Source: Sphingomonadaceae bacterium (lineage in GTDB: Bacteria; Pseudomonadota; Alphaproteobacteria; Sphingomonadales; Sphingomonadaceae). From it: a stretch of 64,000 bases of DNA. The stretch spans positions 124,001 to 188,000 of the forward strand of contig RFPL01000004.1 of the NCBI GenBank assembly GCA_009926135.1, given 5' to 3'. The notes below the pieces were generated by a model. It saw only the letters and a program-made list of their open reading frames with translations. It had not been told where the DNA came from and did no database searches. Position 1 is the first letter of the stretch; every line of letters begins with the position of its first letter. Of this stretch, positions 17,288 through 25,651 are shown in pieces. The translations under genes were made by a program, and so were the position numbers.

Positions 17288-17973
17288 GCGGCGGTATCGC
17301 TCGCGATGCGGCCGTCGGCCAGGGTGACGACCCGTCCGCAGCGGGCCGCGAGGCTGGCATCATGCGTGATGATCACCAGCGTCGCCCCGGCCTCGGCCCG
17401 GCGGGCGAACAGCAGGTCAACGATCCCGCTGCCGGTCGCGGCATCAAGGTTGCCGGTCGGCTCGTCGGCAAAGACCAGCGCCGGGCGCGGAGCCAGCGCG
17501 CGAGCAATGGCGACGCGCTGCTGTTCACCGCCAGAAAGCTGCGAAGGATAGTGGTGCAGCCGGTGGCCCAGGCCCACGGCGGCAAGTTCAGCCTCGGCGC
17601 GCGGGCGGGCGTTTTCCATCCCGGCCAGTTCCATCGGTGTCATGACGTTTTCCAGCGCGGTCATGGTCGGCAGCAGGTGAAAAGCCTGGAGCACGATCCC
17701 GATCCGACCGCGCCGCGCGGCGGCCAGGGCATCCTCGTCCAGCGCGGCAAAGTTGGCACCCGCCACGTCGAGTGCGCCGCCACTGGCCCGCTCAAGACCG
17801 GAGAGGACTGCCATCAGCGAGCTCTTGCCCGAGCCTGACGGGCCAAGCAGCGCCAGGGTCTGGCCCTGCTGCACGGTCAGGTCGATCCCGCGCAGGATTT
17901 CGACCGCAGCCTCGCCAGTGCCGAGGCTGAGTGTAAGGTTCGTGGCGGTGATCGCCGATTGGGGGCTTGTCAC
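17284..17973 (-). CDS. ABC transporter ATP-binding protein (YbbA/LolD-like)
   Basis: A 229-residue NBD with Walker A GPSGSGKSS, signature LSGGEQQR, Walker B LVFADEPTGNLD and the H-loop (VIITHD). The EPTGNLD sequence is typical of the MacB/LolD/YbbA branch. The start is GTG 17973, with a weak ribosome site. It is divergent from tesA with only 33 bases between them, so the promoters overlap. It pairs with the downstream FtsX permease. Confidence 0.93.
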   Translation of the reverse strand: MTSPQSAITATNLTLSLGTGEAAVEILRGIDLTVQQGQTLALLGPSGSGKSSLMAVLSGLERASGGALDVAGANFAALDEDALAAARRGRIGIVLQAFHLLPTMTALENVMTPMELAGMENARPRAEAELAAVGLGHRLHHYPSQLSGGEQQRVAIARALAPRPALVFADEPTGNLDAATGSGIVDLLFARRAEAGATLVIITHDASLAARCGRVVTLADGRIASDTAA

Positions 17974-18006
17974 GTCAGCGAATGGCCATAGCTAGGGGGA
18001 AACGAA

Positions 18007-18756
18007 ATGAAGGAACCTTCCGGCATGAAATGGAAATCGGCAGCGCGACTTGCAAGTCCTCTCGCGCTAGCCTTTGTGCTGGGTGCCTGCGGATCGGAGC
18101 AGCCAGCCACGCCCGCGTCCACTCAAAGCGCCAGCGCTGCGCCGGACCTGCCGATGATGGGCGACGAACTGCGAATCGTGGCGCTGGGGGACAGCCTGTT
18201 TACCGGCTATGGGCTGGAGCCGGGCCAGTCCTATCCAGCGCGGCTGGAAGCAGCCCTGCGCGCGCGCGGTCTGAATGCGCGGATCACCAACGCCGGGGTA
18301 TCGGGTGATACCACTGGCGGCGGGCTGGGCCGGCTCGACTTCACGCTGAACAGCTTGGCCAAGCCACCGGCGCTGGTCATCATCAGCCTCGGCGGCAACG
18401 ACATGCTGCGCGGCCTGCCGCCCGAAGCCACGCGCAAGAACCTGGATGAGATGCTGGGCAAGCTGAAGGCGCGCGGCATTCCGGTCGTGCTGCTGGGGAT
18501 GCTGTCGGCGCCGAACCTGGGGGCAGACTATCGCGGCAAGTTCGATCCGATCTATCCGGCGCTGGCGAAGAAGCATGGAGCCACGCTGGTGCCGTTCTTC
18601 CTCCAGCCGCTGGTCGGGCGGCAAGACCTGATCCAGGCTGATCGAATTCATCCAACCCTGCCGGGGATCGACCTGATGGTCCAGGCGACAGTCGATACGG
18701 TGGCGGGCGCGTTGCCCAAGGCCGCTAAGCCAGCCGCTCCACCGACCCGTCCCTGA
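18007..18756 (+). CDS. tesA: Arylesterase / lysophospholipase TesA-like SGNH hydrolase
   Basis: A 249-residue SGNH hydrolase with a lipoprotein-type N-terminus (LALAFVLGAC, Cys near residue 27), so probably lipid-anchored in the periplasm. Block I is VALGDSLFTGYGL (catalytic Ser), block III is LGGND, and the C-terminal DRIHPTLPG supplies the Asp and His. ATG 18007 has AGGGGGA upstream; ATG 18025 is a possible alternative. It is divergent from the YbbAP-like exporter, and the tesA-ybbAP association is conserved, which suggests a shared lipid or ester-clearing function. Its 3' end overlaps convergent recF by 32 bases. Confidence 0.9.
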   Translation: MKEPSGMKWKSAARLASPLALAFVLGACGSEQPATPASTQSASAAPDLPMMGDELRIVALGDSLFTGYGLEPGQSYPARLEAALRARGLNARITNAGVSGDTTGGGLGRLDFTLNSLAKPPALVIISLGGNDMLRGLPPEATRKNLDEMLGKLKARGIPVVLLGMLSAPNLGADYRGKFDPIYPALAKKHGATLVPFFLQPLVGRQDLIQADRIHPTLPGIDLMVQATVDTVAGALPKAAKPAAPPTRP

Positions 18757-19798
18757 CGCGCCAAACCGCGGCCTCGGCTGAAATCGCCTCGAACGGGGCG
18801 AGTTCAGTGCCGGTCAACCAGACCTGCGCCTGACCGGCCCTCAGACGGCCGAACAGCGCGGCGCGGCGCAGCGGATCGAGGTGAGCGGCAACTTCGTCGA
18901 GCAGCAGCAGGGCCGGGCGGCTGCCATGCAGCAGATCGGCGTGGGCCAGGGTCATCGCGATCAGCAGCGCCTTTTGCTCGCCGGTCGAGCAGGCGCTGGC
19001 CGGCTGGCCCTTGCCCGCCATGGTTACCACCAGTTCGTCGCGGTGCGGCCCGGTCAGGGTGCGCTGTGCGGCGCGGTCGCGGCGGCGGGTGCTGGCAAGT
19101 TCCGCGGCAAGTGCGGCAGGTTCAAGCGGACCGCCTGGCTGGTAGACCAGCTCGGGCCGGGCGAACGGCGCTTCGGGCAGCAGGGCCAGGCGTTCGGACA
19201 GCGCGGATACCAGCCGCGCGCGGGCTTGGGCGACCAGTGCGCCCGCTTCGGCCAGCTGTCCCTCCAGGGCGTCGAGCCAGGCGGGATCGGGCTCGATGGC
19301 CTCGCCCAGCAGCCGGTTGCGTTCGCGCAGGGCACTTTCCATCCGGGCGGCATTCTTTGCGTGGCTCGGCTCCAGCGCCAGGACCAGCCGGTCGAGGAAT
19401 CGTCGCCGCGCCCCGGCGCCTTCGCTGAACAGCCGGTCCATCGCCGGGGTCAGCCAGCCGATCGACAGCCATTCGGATAGACCCAGCGCCGGAATCTCTG
19501 CGCCATTGGCCTGGGCCACGCGGCGGCCGGGCCGTTCGGCGCGGATCCCCGTGCCCAGCTGGACCTCGCCGCCCAGATCGGCGCTGATGGCGCAGCCGCC
19601 GTCGCCGCTTTGGCTGGGCAGTTCGGTCAGTGCAGCGCGGCGCAAGCCTCGGCCCGGCGCAAACAGCGACAGCGCCTCCAGCACGTTGGTCTTGCCCGCG
19701 CCATTCTCGCCCATCAGCAGGTTGAACTGCGCTGTGCCGTCCAGCCGGGTTTCCGGATGGTTGCGGAAATGGGTGAGGGTGATGCGGTCAAGCGCCAT
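18725..19798 (-). CDS. recF: DNA replication/repair protein RecF
   Basis: A 357-residue SMC-like ATPase that loads RecA at gaps with RecO and RecR. The N-terminus (LDRITLTHFRNHPETRL) runs into Walker A GENGAGKTN. The C-terminal part carries the signature (CSTGEQKALLIAM) and Walker B LLLLDEVAAHLD. ATG 19798 is at the family start; the frame continues upstream without family residues. It is not next to dnaN or gyrB here. The 3' end overlaps tesA tail to tail. Confidence 0.93.
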   Translation of the reverse strand: MALDRITLTHFRNHPETRLDGTAQFNLLMGENGAGKTNVLEALSLFAPGRGLRRAALTELPSQSGDGGCAISADLGGEVQLGTGIRAERPGRRVAQANGAEIPALGLSEWLSIGWLTPAMDRLFSEGAGARRRFLDRLVLALEPSHAKNAARMESALRERNRLLGEAIEPDPAWLDALEGQLAEAGALVAQARARLVSALSERLALLPEAPFARPELVYQPGGPLEPAALAAELASTRRRDRAAQRTLTGPHRDELVVTMAGKGQPASACSTGEQKALLIAMTLAHADLLHGSRPALLLLDEVAAHLDPLRRAALFGRLRAGQAQVWLTGTELAPFEAISAEAAVWRVRDGSVERLA

Positions 19799-19944
19799 GG
19801 GACCGCCGATAGAGGGAGCCCGGGCCAATGTCATCCCAAGGCTCGATCCGCACAGTTGGTGAATTTTCCCAAAACATGGCATTCATATTGCGGAAAGATT
19901 CCATGCGAATTTTCAAAACCACGTGTTTTCGCCATTTTTCGAAA

Positions 19945-19961
19945 TTGGCACGGCCCCTGCA
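19945..19961 (+). promoter_or_regulatory. Sigma-54 (RpoN) type -24/-12 promoter
   Basis: TTGGCACGGCCCCTGCA carries GG at 19947-19948 and GC at 19959-19960, the invariant -24/-12 elements with N10 between, and matches TGGCACG at seven of seven positions. It lies about 60 bases before the small secreted ORF and pspC. Phage-shock operons in other proteobacteria use sigma-54 promoters activated by PspF. The upstream 19800-19940 AT-rich stretch could hold enhancer sites. Confidence 0.72.
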
Positions 19962-20021
19962 AATAGTGTGGCATCCGCAGGGACGGTCCCTCGGAAGGTT
20001 CAAATGGATAGGGAAATTACA

Positions 20022-20168
20022 ATGTTCGGTCTCTCGCAACTCCCCGCTCGCTTTACCGCCGCCGTATCGGCCTTCGCGCTTTCGCTGGCCCTGATCGGTG
20101 CCACTGTTTCGATGCCCAGCCAGGTCCAGGCTCAGACCAATGCGACCTATGTCGGGGTTGTCGCGTAA
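20022..20168 (+). CDS. Small secreted or membrane protein preceding pspC
   Basis: A 48-residue protein with a clear signal peptide or membrane helix (FTAAVSAFALSLALIGATV) and an AQA-like cleavage site, leaving a tail of about ten residues. ATG 20022 has GGGA eight bases upstream; an in-frame ATG at 20004 with GGAAGG is an alternative. Its TAA overlaps the pspC ATG (TAATG), so the two are translationally coupled. I do not recognise the family. Placement between a sigma-54 promoter and pspC suggests an envelope-stress role. Confidence 0.6.
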   Translation: MFGLSQLPARFTAAVSAFALSLALIGATVSMPSQVQAQTNATYVGVVA

Positions 20169-20380
20169 TGGACTCGCTCGATCGCTCGCGCAGCACCAGC
20201 GCACCCGCCGGCTTCCGCCTCAACAAGGCCAATGGCAAGTTCATGGGCGTCAGCGCCGGGATTGCCGATTACTTCAATGTCGATGTCACGCTGGTCCGCC
20301 TCGGCTGGGTCGTCGGCACGATCCTCGGCTTCGGCAGCCTCGTCCTGATCTATCTCGCAATCGGCCTCATCGCCGATTGA
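20168..20380 (+). CDS. pspC: PspC domain protein
   Basis: A 70-residue stand-alone PspC domain. The pattern FRLNKANGKFMGVSAGIADYF is the family hallmark, and one membrane helix follows (about residues 43-67). In the phage-shock response PspC is an inner-membrane sensor and effector. Here pspA and pspB are not adjacent. It starts by one-base overlap with the small ORF upstream and is probably driven by the promoter at 19945. Confidence 0.85.
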   Translation: MDSLDRSRSTSAPAGFRLNKANGKFMGVSAGIADYFNVDVTLVRLGWVVGTILGFGSLVLIYLAIGLIAD

Positions 20381-20386
20381 TCATCG

Positions 20387-20440
20387 CCGGTGAGGCCCCG
20401 TTCCCCCCATACGAGGGTGTCGGGCGGGGCCACCCACCGG
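20387..20440. terminator. Possible bidirectional hairpin between pspC and yhhQ
   Basis: CCGGTG and GGCCCCG pair with CGGGGCC and CACCGG around a 24-base loop, in the gap between two convergent genes. There is no T run on either strand, so it would be a weak or Rho-assisted terminator. Confidence 0.35.
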
Positions 20441-20446
20441 AACGTC

Positions 20447-21169
20447 TCAGACCGATTTGGCCTTGGCAAAGGGCGAGAAGTCGGTCCCTTCGTCGAAGAC
20501 CTCCACCCCCTCGCGGCGCTTGAGCCAGCCGACCACCATATAGGTCACAGGGGTGAGCAGCGCTTCCCACAGCACCTTCAGCAGCCAGTTGGTGACCATC
20601 ACGGTCAGCACCTGTTCGGTCGTCCAGATGCCCAGGAAGGCGATCGGATAGAAGATTAGGCTGTCGACCGCCTGGCCGAAGAAGGTCGAGCCAATCGTGC
20701 GGCTCCATAGCGCCTTGCCCTTGGTCCAGATCTTCATCTTGGCGAGGACGAAGCTGTTGACGAATTCGCCCGCCCAGAAGGCGATCACCGAGGCCGCGAC
20801 GATCCGCCAGGTGCTCCCGAACACGCTTTCATAGGCGGCCTGGCCGTCCCAGCCCTCGGCTGCGGGCATGGCCACCACGACATAGCTCATGAAAGCCATG
20901 AACAGCATGGCGGCAAAGCCCATCCACACGCAGCGGCGGGCGTTGGCATAGCCGTAAACCTCGGTCAGCACGTCGCCGATCACGTAGGATACCGGGAAGA
21001 ACAGGATGCCCGCGCCAAAGGTGAAGCCGCCCAGCGTCGCCAGTTTGCTCGCCCCGATCAAGTTGGACAGCAGCAGGATCGCGACGAAGGCCGCCATCAC
21101 ATAGTCGAAATAGCGGAAGTGACGGCGGGCGCCGCCTTGTCCGTCCAGCTGGGCCAAGTTTGTGCTCAT
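20447..21169 (-). CDS. yhhQ: Queuosine precursor transporter (YhhQ/DUF165)
   Basis: A 240-residue integral membrane protein with about six helices. YhhQ-family markers are YFDYVMAAFVAILLLSNLIG, FPVSYVIGDVLTEVYGY and a GSTFFGQAVDSLIFYP segment. Members import preQ0 or preQ1 for queuosine-tRNA synthesis. The ATG at 21169 lies 59 bases from the tRNA-Arg gene, which runs the other way. The C-terminus carries an extra charged tail. Confidence 0.9.
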   Translation of the reverse strand: MSTNLAQLDGQGGARRHFRYFDYVMAAFVAILLLSNLIGASKLATLGGFTFGAGILFFPVSYVIGDVLTEVYGYANARRCVWMGFAAMLFMAFMSYVVVAMPAAEGWDGQAAYESVFGSTWRIVAASVIAFWAGEFVNSFVLAKMKIWTKGKALWSRTIGSTFFGQAVDSLIFYPIAFLGIWTTEQVLTVMVTNWLLKVLWEALLTPVTYMVVGWLKRREGVEVFDEGTDFSPFAKAKSV

Positions 21170-21228
21170 GTGCGCTGCCTAACCCGGTTTGCGCCCAACG
21201 CAAACCCCGCCTAAGGAATGCACGGCGC

Positions 21229-21305
21229 GCGCCCGTAGCTCATCTGGATAGAGCGCGAGACTTCTAATCTTGAGGTAGCAGGTTCGAGTCCTGCCGGGCG
21301 CGCCA
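21229..21305 (+). tRNA. tRNA-Arg (anticodon TCT)
   Basis: A 77-nt cloverleaf. Acceptor GCGCCCG (21229-21235) pairs with CGGGCGC (21295-21301), discriminator G and an encoded CCA (21303-21305). The anticodon stem CGAGA/TCTTG encloses loop CTTCTAA with anticodon TCT, reading AGA. The T arm is GCAGG/CCTGC with TTCGAGT. It is an integration-type tRNA at the border of the accessory cluster that begins at 21434. Confidence 0.95.
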
Positions 21306-21433
21306 AAGAACCATGAAGCATGGATCGCGGCAGTTCGTTCCAAACGGAATGAACATGGCAGAAAAGAGCCTTGCTGGCTGCGGCCAGCGGTCCTCCATCA
21401 CGGGTGATGGGTCGATCGCAAAGGGGCGCAGAC
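21306..21433. other. Gap between tRNA-Arg and the GntR gene, with two short hairpins
   Basis: No coding capacity. GCTGGC-TGCG-GCCAGC (21373-21388) and CCATCAC-GG-GTGATGG (21395-21410) are perfect inverted repeats without T runs. They could act in tRNA 3' processing, end the GntR transcript, or bind a protein. Confidence 0.4.
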
Positions 21434-22150
21434 CTAGGCGGCGTCCCCATTCCGGATCAGGTCGCCGATCGAGGCATCGAAATGGGCATCCATGGCAGCA
21501 ATTGCGCCGCCGACGTCATGGGATGCAACCGCCTGGGCGATTTCCAGATGGCGAGCGAGCATATCGCGGCGCTGCTGTTCGGTCTCGCGCGTGTCCCAGG
21601 CTCGCGGAACGGCCACTTCAAGCAAGCCTTCGAACGAGCGGACAATCTGCAGGAACAAAGGATTGCCGCTCGCGCTCGCAATCGCCCGATGCAATTCGAT
21701 GTCTGCCCGGCTGAGCAGCGAGATGTCGTGGGCTGCCGCCGCCATACCTTCTGCCGCGGCGAGGATTGCTGCCGCCTGATCAGGGGTGCAGTTCTGCGCC
21801 GCAAGCGCAACGGTCCGCAGTTCAAGCGCGCGGCGGACGTCCCAGACATCGGCAACGGACACTTGCGAAGTGGCCACGGCATGGTCGATCGATGATGCCA
21901 TGACCGATCCATCGATCGCGGCGACTTTCGCGCGTCGACCATTGGCCACGTCGATCTGGTGCAGCGCAGCCAGGGCGCCAAAGGCCTCGCGCATGACAGC
22001 CCGGCTGACGCCCAGTTCGGCGGCAAAATGGCCCTCTCCGGGTAAGGTGGCGCCGACCTTCAGGTCATTGTCGCGGATGTAATCGCGGACGCGGACCATT
22101 GCCTTTTCGACCAGCGAGACGGACGTGGGGACAAGCTTCAAGGTCGTCAC
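21434..22150 (-). CDS. GntR family regulator, FCD (FadR C-terminal) type
   Basis: A 238-residue repressor-type protein. The N-terminal winged HTH (VRDYIRDNDLKVGATLPGEG ... ELGVSRAVMREAF) covers residues 15-75. The FCD effector domain follows, with the metal and ligand residues Asp and His in ADIELHRAIA. FCD-GntR proteins commonly sense organic acids such as lactate or glycolate. The start is GTG 22150, overlapping the AraC stop (GTGA), so the two regulators are made together. It is the likely reader of the palindromes at 22934-22969 and 27868-27900. Confidence 0.88.
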   Translation of the reverse strand: MTTLKLVPTSVSLVEKAMVRVRDYIRDNDLKVGATLPGEGHFAAELGVSRAVMREAFGALAALHQIDVANGRRAKVAAIDGSVMASSIDHAVATSQVSVADVWDVRRALELRTVALAAQNCTPDQAAAILAAAEGMAAAAHDISLLSRADIELHRAIASASGNPLFLQIVRSFEGLLEVAVPRAWDTRETEQQRRDMLARHLEIAQAVASHDVGGAIAAMDAHFDASIGDLIRNGDAA

Positions 22151-22905
22151 GCGGCAAGTGCTCCCATGCGAAGCTGGCTGGGTGCTAGTCCGAAGCGACG
22201 CGAAAAGGCGCGGGTGAAACTGGCATTGTTGAGGTAGCCACACCGGTAGCCGACTGTCGAGATCGGCAGGTCGGTGGCCAGCAGCAGTTGCCGCGCGCCG
22301 GAGAGCCGCTTCTCGGCCAGCAGGTCCGAAACCGAGCATTCAAACACCTGGCGAAACCCGCGCGAGAGTTTGTCGCGGTTGAGCCCGCAGGCACGGCCAA
22401 TGGATTCCAGAGTGAGCTTTTCCTGCCATCGGTCTTCGATGATCCGCCGGGCCTCGGCAATTCGGGCGGCGTCCGTCTCGCTCAATACGCAATCGCCGTG
22501 CGCGGGGATCAGGCCACCGGCCGCCAGCAATGAGAACGTCTGGCACAGCAATTCGATGCTGCGGGCGAGCCGCAAGGTCGATCGGGCAGCCTCGCCGGCC
22601 TCGCAGTCGCGGATGGCCAGTGCGTGACGGCGCAGGTCACCAGCCAGGTGCCAGGTGCCATCGGCCGGCAGAATTCCGAACAGGCGGGTGCACGCCGCGC
22701 GCTGGACGATCAGCACCACATCGCAATCGTCCAGCCAGCCGGCCTCCGCCGACTTGCGGGCACTGTGCAGGATCGGTTGCGACTGGCCGTCGATCCCCGA
22801 AAACCCGATGGCGCAAGTGGCGCTAGGCCAATCGCTGCGAAAAACGCGTCCCGGTCCGCTGAATGTCAGCATTTCAGGCGATACGACAATGCGTGACTTC
22901 AACAT
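22147..22905 (-). CDS. AraC family transcriptional regulator
   Basis: A 252-residue regulator with a poorly conserved N-terminal domain. Its C-terminal AraC double HTH occupies about residues 150-250 (LTLESIGRACGLNRDKLSRGF and the second helix block ending GYLNNASFTRAFSRRFGLAPSQLR). ATG 22905 has GGGAGG eight bases upstream and is preferred over an in-frame start at 23007. That earlier start would place the operator palindromes inside the coding region. It is coupled to the GntR gene. Confidence 0.87.
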   Translation of the reverse strand: MLKSRIVVSPEMLTFSGPGRVFRSDWPSATCAIGFSGIDGQSQPILHSARKSAEAGWLDDCDVVLIVQRAACTRLFGILPADGTWHLAGDLRRHALAIRDCEAGEAARSTLRLARSIELLCQTFSLLAAGGLIPAHGDCVLSETDAARIAEARRIIEDRWQEKLTLESIGRACGLNRDKLSRGFRQVFECSVSDLLAEKRLSGARQLLLATDLPISTVGYRCGYLNNASFTRAFSRRFGLAPSQLRMGALAA

Positions 22906-22933
22906 CAGCAGGCCTCCCAATAGGAAGCGTAGA

Positions 22934-22969
22934 CCTATCTGATAGCTACCGCAAGACCTATCAGATAGG
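22934..22969 (-). promoter_or_regulatory. Paired palindromic operators before the AraC-GntR genes
   Basis: CCTATCTGATAGC (22934-22946) and CCTATCAGATAGG (22957-22969, perfect around its central base) have centres 23 bp apart. They lie 29-64 bases upstream of the AraC start; the second overlaps the MFS stop codon. The same motif recurs before the TonB receptor, which suggests one repressor controls both units. Confidence 0.65.
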
Positions 22970-24247
22970 CTGGCAGGCGCGGCGTTTGGCGAGGAAGAAC
23001 CCGGCACTTCCCAGGATGCTGACGCAGAGACCCACGGTGGCCAGCGCCGGTGCCAATTTGTCCTCGCCGCCCATCGCTGCGCTGAGGCCAGTCACGAGCG
23101 AGGGGCTGATCCCGAATGCCACCAGCCCGCCCAGCGCAATGAACAAGCCGATGCACAGGCCGCGCAGCTCATTGGGGATGATGACGGCGATGGCCGTTGC
23201 GGTAACCAGCCCGGTGACAGCCCCACCCAGCAGCAGAACGAACAGCGCCGCGGCAAAGGTCGGCACGGACGGGGCGAGGGGGAACAGTGCGGCCGGCAAG
23301 GCGATCAGCGAGGCAATCACGGCTGCCGTCAGGATTCCTCCACCCCCGCCGCCACGCTGGTGCCCAAGGTCCGCCGCATAGCCTCCGATGATCGCGCCCA
23401 GCACGCCAGCGACGAAAATAACGCCGCCCATCCAGCCCGCGAACTGTTCAGGCCCAAGGCCAAAGCTGCGATTGAGCACCGGGGCAGCCCAGATTGCCGC
23501 GGCGGCATCGGCCATCAGCACGCCGGCTTGGCCCAGGAACAGGGGGGCAATGAACTTTCGGCGTAGCCAGAGGCCGGCCGCCACGTCGCGCAGCGGAAGG
23601 CGGACCGTGGTTTCAACTTCCCGGCGTTCGGGCTCGCGGATCAGCAGGATCGCGAAGGTCAGGATCAGGCTGGCGAGTCCAAGGGCCAGGTGGACGCTGC
23701 GCCATGGCTCAAGCTTGCCGATGCCGCCGGCCAGTTTGAACATGCCGAACAGCATTCCGCCCAATGCGAAGGCGAGCGCCGTTCCAGCGTTCTTGCCGAT
23801 CGTAAGCACCAGCAGAGACCGACCGCGGGTGGCGGGAAGGCTCACATCGGCAGCAATCGAGATGGCGATCGTTGTCGATAGATTGGCGCCGATCCCGGCC
23901 AGCATCCGCGCCGCGAACAGGAGCGGCATCGAATGCGCAATTGCGGTGAGGAGCGTCCCGATCGTCCAGATTGCGGACATCCAGAACAGCAGTTTGACCC
24001 GATTGCGGCGGTCGACGGCCAGCCCGACGGGAATTGAGAGCACGGCCAGTGGAATCGAGACGGCCAGCCCTTGCAGCAGTCCCAGTTGGTTGTCCGAAAG
24101 TTGCAGTTCGGCTTTGGCGGCCTCTTGCAGCGCGCTGAATACGCCAAGCACGATGTTGCCCGACGCCATGGCCAGGGCCAGCAGTAGTAGCGTCACCCAG
24201 GCCGGAACCGCCAGCCGCGTTGCCGAAGGATCGCCGGGCTGGTTCAC
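22961..24247 (-). CDS. MFS transporter
   Basis: A 428-residue major facilitator with twelve predicted helices. The loop 2-3 motif is PVGLAVDRRNRVKLL, and a basic loop follows helix 6 (REPERREVE). The sequence resembles MFS proteins of the sugar-phosphate/aromatic-acid group, without clear substrate markers. It starts at GTG 24247, overlapping the flavoprotein stop (GTGA), so receptor, oxidase and transporter probably form one operon for uptake and oxidation of the same compound. Confidence 0.85.
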   Translation of the reverse strand: MNQPGDPSATRLAVPAWVTLLLLALAMASGNIVLGVFSALQEAAKAELQLSDNQLGLLQGLAVSIPLAVLSIPVGLAVDRRNRVKLLFWMSAIWTIGTLLTAIAHSMPLLFAARMLAGIGANLSTTIAISIAADVSLPATRGRSLLVLTIGKNAGTALAFALGGMLFGMFKLAGGIGKLEPWRSVHLALGLASLILTFAILLIREPERREVETTVRLPLRDVAAGLWLRRKFIAPLFLGQAGVLMADAAAAIWAAPVLNRSFGLGPEQFAGWMGGVIFVAGVLGAIIGGYAADLGHQRGGGGGGILTAAVIASLIALPAALFPLAPSVPTFAAALFVLLLGGAVTGLVTATAIAVIIPNELRGLCIGLFIALGGLVAFGISPSLVTGLSAAMGGEDKLAPALATVGLCVSILGSAGFFLAKRRACQPI

Positions 24248-25629
24248 AAGGTGAAGATCTTGCCCGGATTGAACAGGTTGGCAGGATCAAGTGCCCGCTT
24301 GATCGCCCGCATCACATCGACGGCTTCACCCAATTCCTCGACCAGCCACTGCTGCTTGCCGATGCCGATGCCGTGCTCGCCGGTGCAGGTGCCGTCCATG
24401 GCGAGTGCGCGGCTGACCAGCCGGGCGTTGATCGCTTCGACTTCGGCCTGTTCGTCGCTCGACCCGGGATCGATGGCGAAGACCACGTGGAAATTGCCAT
24501 CGCCCACGTGGCCAAGGATCGTTGCGGGGATCGTCGTCCTGGCGAGATCCGCGTGGGTCTGTTCAATGCATTCCGCCAGCCGGCTGATCGGCACGCAGAC
24601 ATCGGTTGCCCAGCCGACAGAGCCGGGGCGCAAGTTGATCGCGGCGTAATAGGCCTCGTGGCGCGCGCGCCACAGCACGGTCCGGTCTTCGGCCTTGGTC
24701 GCCCAGGAGAATTCACCGCCGCCGTTCGCCGCTGCAATAGTGCGCACGGTTTCAACCTGTTCGGCGACGTAAGCTGTGCTGCCGTGGAATTCGAAGAACA
24801 GCGTCGGCACTTCGGCATAGTCCAGCTTTGACCAGCGATTGACCGCCCGCATCTGCAGCGTGTCGAGAATCTCGACCCGCGCCAAAGGTACGCCGCACTG
24901 GATCGACTGGACCACGGTATTGACCGCCCCACCCAGCGTGCTGAAACCGCAGACGGCGGCTGAGATAGTCTCGGGAATGGGGTGGAGGCGCAAGGTGACC
25001 GCGGTAATGATCCCAAGCGTACCTTCCGAGCCGACATAGAGCCGGGTCAGGTCATATCCGGCGGCAGACTTGCGCGCCCGGCGGCTGGTGCGGATGACTT
25101 TGCCTTCGGGGGTCACCACTTCAAGGCCAAGGACGGCGTCCTTCATGGTGCCATAGCGCACGGCATTGGTGCCCGATGCCCGGGTGGAGGCCATCCCGCC
25201 GATCGTCGCGTTCGCGCCGGGATCAATCGGGAAGAACAGACCGGTGGCGCGCAGATGCTGATTGAGTTCCTCGCGCCGGACGCCCGGTTCTACCACGCAG
25301 TCGAAGTCCTCGGCATTGACCGCCAGCACGCGGTCCATCCGTGTCATGTCGAGGCTGATACCGCCGTTTACCGGAGATGCGTTGCCCTCGATCGAGGTGC
25401 CGGCGCCGAACGGCACGATTGGCACGCTCGCCGCGATGCAGAGCTTGACGAGGTCGACCACATCCTGCGTCGAATTGGCGAAGACTACGCCGTCAGGCAG
25501 GATTGTCGCGAAGTGGGCTTCACTGCTGCCATGCTGCGCGAGTATGGGCTGGCTGGTCTGGAAAGCCGCACCGAAGCGGCTTGCCAGCGCAGCGACGAAC
25601 CCATCGGGCAGGGGCTTGCGGTCCGACAT
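24244..25629 (-). CDS. FAD-linked 2-hydroxyacid oxidase (D-lactate dehydrogenase/GlcD family)
   Basis: A 461-residue flavoprotein. The PCMH-type FAD domain covers about residues 40-220 (VPFGAGTSIEGNASPVNGGISLD, IDPGANATIGGMASTRASGTNAVRYG). The FAD-oxidase_C domain follows, with the metal-site motifs GHVGDGNFH and GEHGIG. This is the DLD/GlcD family, which oxidises D-lactate, D-2-hydroxyglutarate or glycolate. ATG 25629 is taken; ATG 25647 is possible and lies nearer the receptor stop (25652). The true substrate may be a 2-hydroxyacid released by the esterase and SDR of this cluster. Confidence 0.9.
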   Translation of the reverse strand: MSDRKPLPDGFVAALASRFGAAFQTSQPILAQHGSSEAHFATILPDGVVFANSTQDVVDLVKLCIAASVPIVPFGAGTSIEGNASPVNGGISLDMTRMDRVLAVNAEDFDCVVEPGVRREELNQHLRATGLFFPIDPGANATIGGMASTRASGTNAVRYGTMKDAVLGLEVVTPEGKVIRTSRRARKSAAGYDLTRLYVGSEGTLGIITAVTLRLHPIPETISAAVCGFSTLGGAVNTVVQSIQCGVPLARVEILDTLQMRAVNRWSKLDYAEVPTLFFEFHGSTAYVAEQVETVRTIAAANGGGEFSWATKAEDRTVLWRARHEAYYAAINLRPGSVGWATDVCVPISRLAECIEQTHADLARTTIPATILGHVGDGNFHVVFAIDPGSSDEQAEVEAINARLVSRALAMDGTCTGEHGIGIGKQQWLVEELGEAVDVMRAIKRALDPANLFNPGKIFTL

Positions 25630-25651
25630 GGCTGCAGAGGCCCCCATTTGC

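Noticed and set aside
21306..21433. Integrase or excisionase remnant beside tRNA-Arg
   Set aside because: Only 128 bases, no reading frame with recombinase residues.
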